DNA from: Dehalococcoidia bacterium
GTDB taxonomy: Bacteria > Chloroflexota > Dehalococcoidia > Dehalococcoidales > CSSed11-197
DNA length: 31,707 bases
Direction of reading: 5' to 3'
Assembly: GCA_003552785.1 (NCBI GenBank)
Contig: PUOQ01000108.1
Coordinates: 1-31,707 of the forward strand
Position 1 is the stretch's first letter, and every line of letters starts with the position of its first letter. The notes beneath the pieces were generated by a model. It saw only the letters and a list, made by a program, of their open reading frames with translations. It searched no databases and was not told the DNA's origin. Below, one piece after another: positions 30,236 to 31,707 of this stretch. The position numbers were made by a program, and so were the translations under genes.

Positions 30236-30572
30236 AAAGCTATTCGCTGCTTTGTAGCGGGTAAGTTCCTGCTGTAGTTATCCACACGGAGCAGCCAGGA
30301 AGCCAAGTATTTATAAAATGGGGAGGTTTACGCATAGACTAAAAGCGGAGTTACAAATAAAAATGAATAAATTCGCGATGAAGATAATTGTTAAAGGAAT
30401 AGGAAATCTTTGATTTGAAAAATGCAATTTGTCGCCTGATATTACTTCAGCACCTCAGGAACAAGCTTGCATGCAGCGAATGGGCAACCTCCTCTGTTAA
30501 AAGCTGGCTATATGGCCACCTCAAGTATCAAGGCAAGCGTAAAGTAAGCATTATATTTTTATTTGGTGGGTT
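30236..30572. other. Intergenic region upstream of ppa, with one DnaA-box-like site
   Basis: No coding frame longer than a few codons with a ribosome binding site is present. TTATCCACA (30278-30286) is a perfect DnaA box, and it lies in the loop of an imperfect inverted repeat (TTCCTGCTG with CAGCCAGGAA, 30266-30301). An AT-rich stretch just before ATG 30573 (ATTATATTTTTATTT) probably contains the -10 of ppa. Confidence 0.45.
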
Positions 30573-31067
30573 ATGAAGAAAATTTTCTCTGTAGTAGAGG
30601 CAATTGTGGAAATACCAAGAGGTAGCCGTAATAAGTATGAAATTGATCAATCAACAGGAGCGGTTTTTCTTGACCGTGTCCTTTTTTCTTCAGTTCATTA
30701 TCCGGCAGATTACGGTTTCATCACCCATACAAAGGGTTATGATGGTGACCCTCTCGATGCCATAATCCTCGTAGAAGAGCCTACTCTCTCTGGCTGCCAT
30801 GTCCAGATCAAACCTATAGGGGCCTTGATTATGCGTGATGAAGAGGGCACAGATGAAAAAATTTTGGGCGTTCCTCTGGTTGACCCGAGGTTTGAAGGGA
30901 TTGATGATATTAACCAGGTTCAAAAACACTGGCTTGCTGAAATTGAGAACTTCTTCAACACTTACAAAATGCTTGAGAAGAAGAAGGAGAGCCACGTAGA
31001 AGCCTGGGAGGACGCCAAAATGGCCCGGAAGGTTTTGGAAAGACACTGGGTTGAGGAAGAACAATAG
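30573..31067 (+). CDS. ppa: Inorganic pyrophosphatase, family I
   Basis: This cytoplasmic enzyme splits pyrophosphate to phosphate and pulls biosynthetic reactions forward. It has 164 residues, normal for bacterial family I. Motifs are VEIPRGSRNKYEID, HYPADYGFI, the metal site DGDPLDAI (D57, D59, D62) and RDEEGTDEKILGVP, which corresponds to the second acidic loop. Soluble hexameric family I enzymes have the same length. The ribosome binding site GGTGGG is modest. It is followed 36 nt later by the SDH-type protease gene on the same strand. Confidence 0.95.
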   Translation: MKKIFSVVEAIVEIPRGSRNKYEIDQSTGAVFLDRVLFSSVHYPADYGFITHTKGYDGDPLDAIILVEEPTLSGCHVQIKPIGALIMRDEEGTDEKILGVPLVDPRFEGIDDINQVQKHWLAEIENFFNTYKMLEKKKESHVEAWEDAKMARKVLERHWVEEEQ

Positions 31068-31103
31068 GGACAAACTATAAATATAGGATATTGATGCGAT
31101 CAC

Positions 31104-31707
31104 ATGCTTTTTGAGGAATACAATATATTTACAGTTATATTTATAATCATAATACTCTTGTTCCTGCTTCCCTTAATTCAACGCTATCTGTTGGTTGCAA
31201 GAAGACTGCAGGCAATAAAGAGGATTGAAAAATACCGGAAATCCAGAATGATAACTCTAGTTCATCGCCAGGAACGAGTGAGCCTTTTGGGCTTTACAGT
31301 AAGACGCTTTATCGACATGGAGGATTCAGAGCAAATTTTGCAGGCAATCCGCAAGACCCCCAAAGATTTGCCGATTGAATTGATTTTACACACTCCGGGA
31401 GGCATAGTGCTTGCTTCGGAGCAAATAGCCACTGCATTAAAAAAACATCGAGCAAAAGTAACGGTCTTTATTCCTTACTATGCTATGTCTGGCGGAACCC
31501 TGCTGGCGCTTGCGGCTGATGAAATAATCATGGATTCCAATGCTGTAATTGGCTCCGTTGATCCCCAGCTAGGCAGTTGGCGCACCGGTTTCTTCCCGGC
31601 AGCATCAATTATAAAAGCAGCCTCTCAGGAAAACCCCAACAGAGACGACCATACCTTGATAATGGCGGATATGGCACAAAAATCAATTGAACGAATTTAC
31701 AATACCA
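31104..31707 (+). CDS. SDH/SppA-like membrane serine protease (ClpP fold), truncated by the window edge
   Basis: The first 201 codons are visible. Residues about 8-30 form one membrane helix (FTVIFIIIILLFLLPLI). A ClpP-crotonase-fold protease domain of the SDH (serine dehydrogenase proteinase) type follows: IELILHTPGGIVLASEQIA, then FIPYYAMSGGTLLALAADEI with the probable catalytic Ser in MSGGT, and GSVDPQLGSW. The protein runs off the right edge before the expected catalytic Lys region can be judged. Related proteins are membrane-bound and often act in envelope quality control. ATG 31104 has only a weak ribosome binding site. It is probably co-transcribed with ppa. Confidence 0.87.
   Translation, partial: MLFEEYNIFTVIFIIIILLFLLPLIQRYLLVARRLQAIKRIEKYRKSRMITLVHRQERVSLLGFTVRRFIDMEDSEQILQAIRKTPKDLPIELILHTPGGIVLASEQIATALKKHRAKVTVFIPYYAMSGGTLLALAADEIIMDSNAVIGSVDPQLGSWRTGFFPAASIIKAASQENPNRDDHTLIMADMAQKSIERIYNT

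Noticed and set aside
30278..30286. Perfect DnaA box TTATCCACA, possible replication origin
   Set aside because: Only one box was found, with no cluster, no dnaA or dnaN nearby and no AT-rich unwinding element in the right arrangement. Chance or a minor regulatory site is more likely.

Overview
The window looks like a chromosomal stretch from an anaerobic Chloroflexota bacterium, most likely Dehalococcoidia. This is inferred from gene content, with no marker-gene placement: an 11-gene complex I operon without nuoE, nuoF or nuoG, a GH3-family gene, an NrpR-type regulator, a tiny DUF5679-type zinc-ribbon protein, a rubrerythrin and an SDH-type membrane protease. Coding density is high, base composition is moderate, many genes overlap by a few bases, and TTG/GTG starts are common. 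No transposase, integrase, phage gene or CRISPR array was seen.

Layout. (1) 1-2719, minus strand: a GH3-family N-terminus reading in frame from an isoprenylcysteine-methyltransferase-like membrane protein with no stop between them; a two-gene unit of winged-helix regulator plus coiled-coil protein ending in a clear terminator; and a tandem universal stress protein. (2) 2791-6494: molybdenum cofactor genes, with moaB-moeA on the plus strand facing MOSC, moaC and moaA on the minus strand. (3) 6500-7728: a tubulin/FtsZ-superfamily GTPase that is not canonical FtsZ. (4) 7839-19036: nuoABCDHIJKLMN in one tightly packed operon, followed by tatD. (5) 19831-23634, minus strand: nth, DUF5679-type protein, rubrerythrin, SHOCT protein, NrpR-like repressor and a divergent HisF paralogue. 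(6) tRNA-His and a GNAT acetyltransferase. (7) 24624-29759, minus strand: a cell-envelope block with a MORN-repeat lipoprotein, a methyltransferase, a CARDB/BsuPI lipoprotein, a coiled-coil HtrA-type protease, a small lipoprotein and a predicted diheme c-type lipoprotein on a Thr-Pro stalk. (8) Gene-poor DNA, then inorganic pyrophosphatase and a truncated SDH-type protease.

The standout is the nuoI gene at 11525-13405. It encodes 626 residues, and the two ferredoxin motifs of NuoI (C53-C63 and C555-C565) are split by about 490 residues of GltD-type FAD/NAD(P)H oxidoreductase. No nuoE, nuoF or nuoG is present in the operon. This suggests a complex I whose electron-input flavoprotein is built into the NuoI connecting subunit. 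The architecture is read directly from the sequence; the electron-entry role is inference.

Secondary points of interest are the ICMT-GH3 read-through frame, the HisF paralogue lacking both catalytic aspartates, the atypical tubulin-like GTPase, the Thr-Pro diheme lipoprotein, and several promoters and palindromes.
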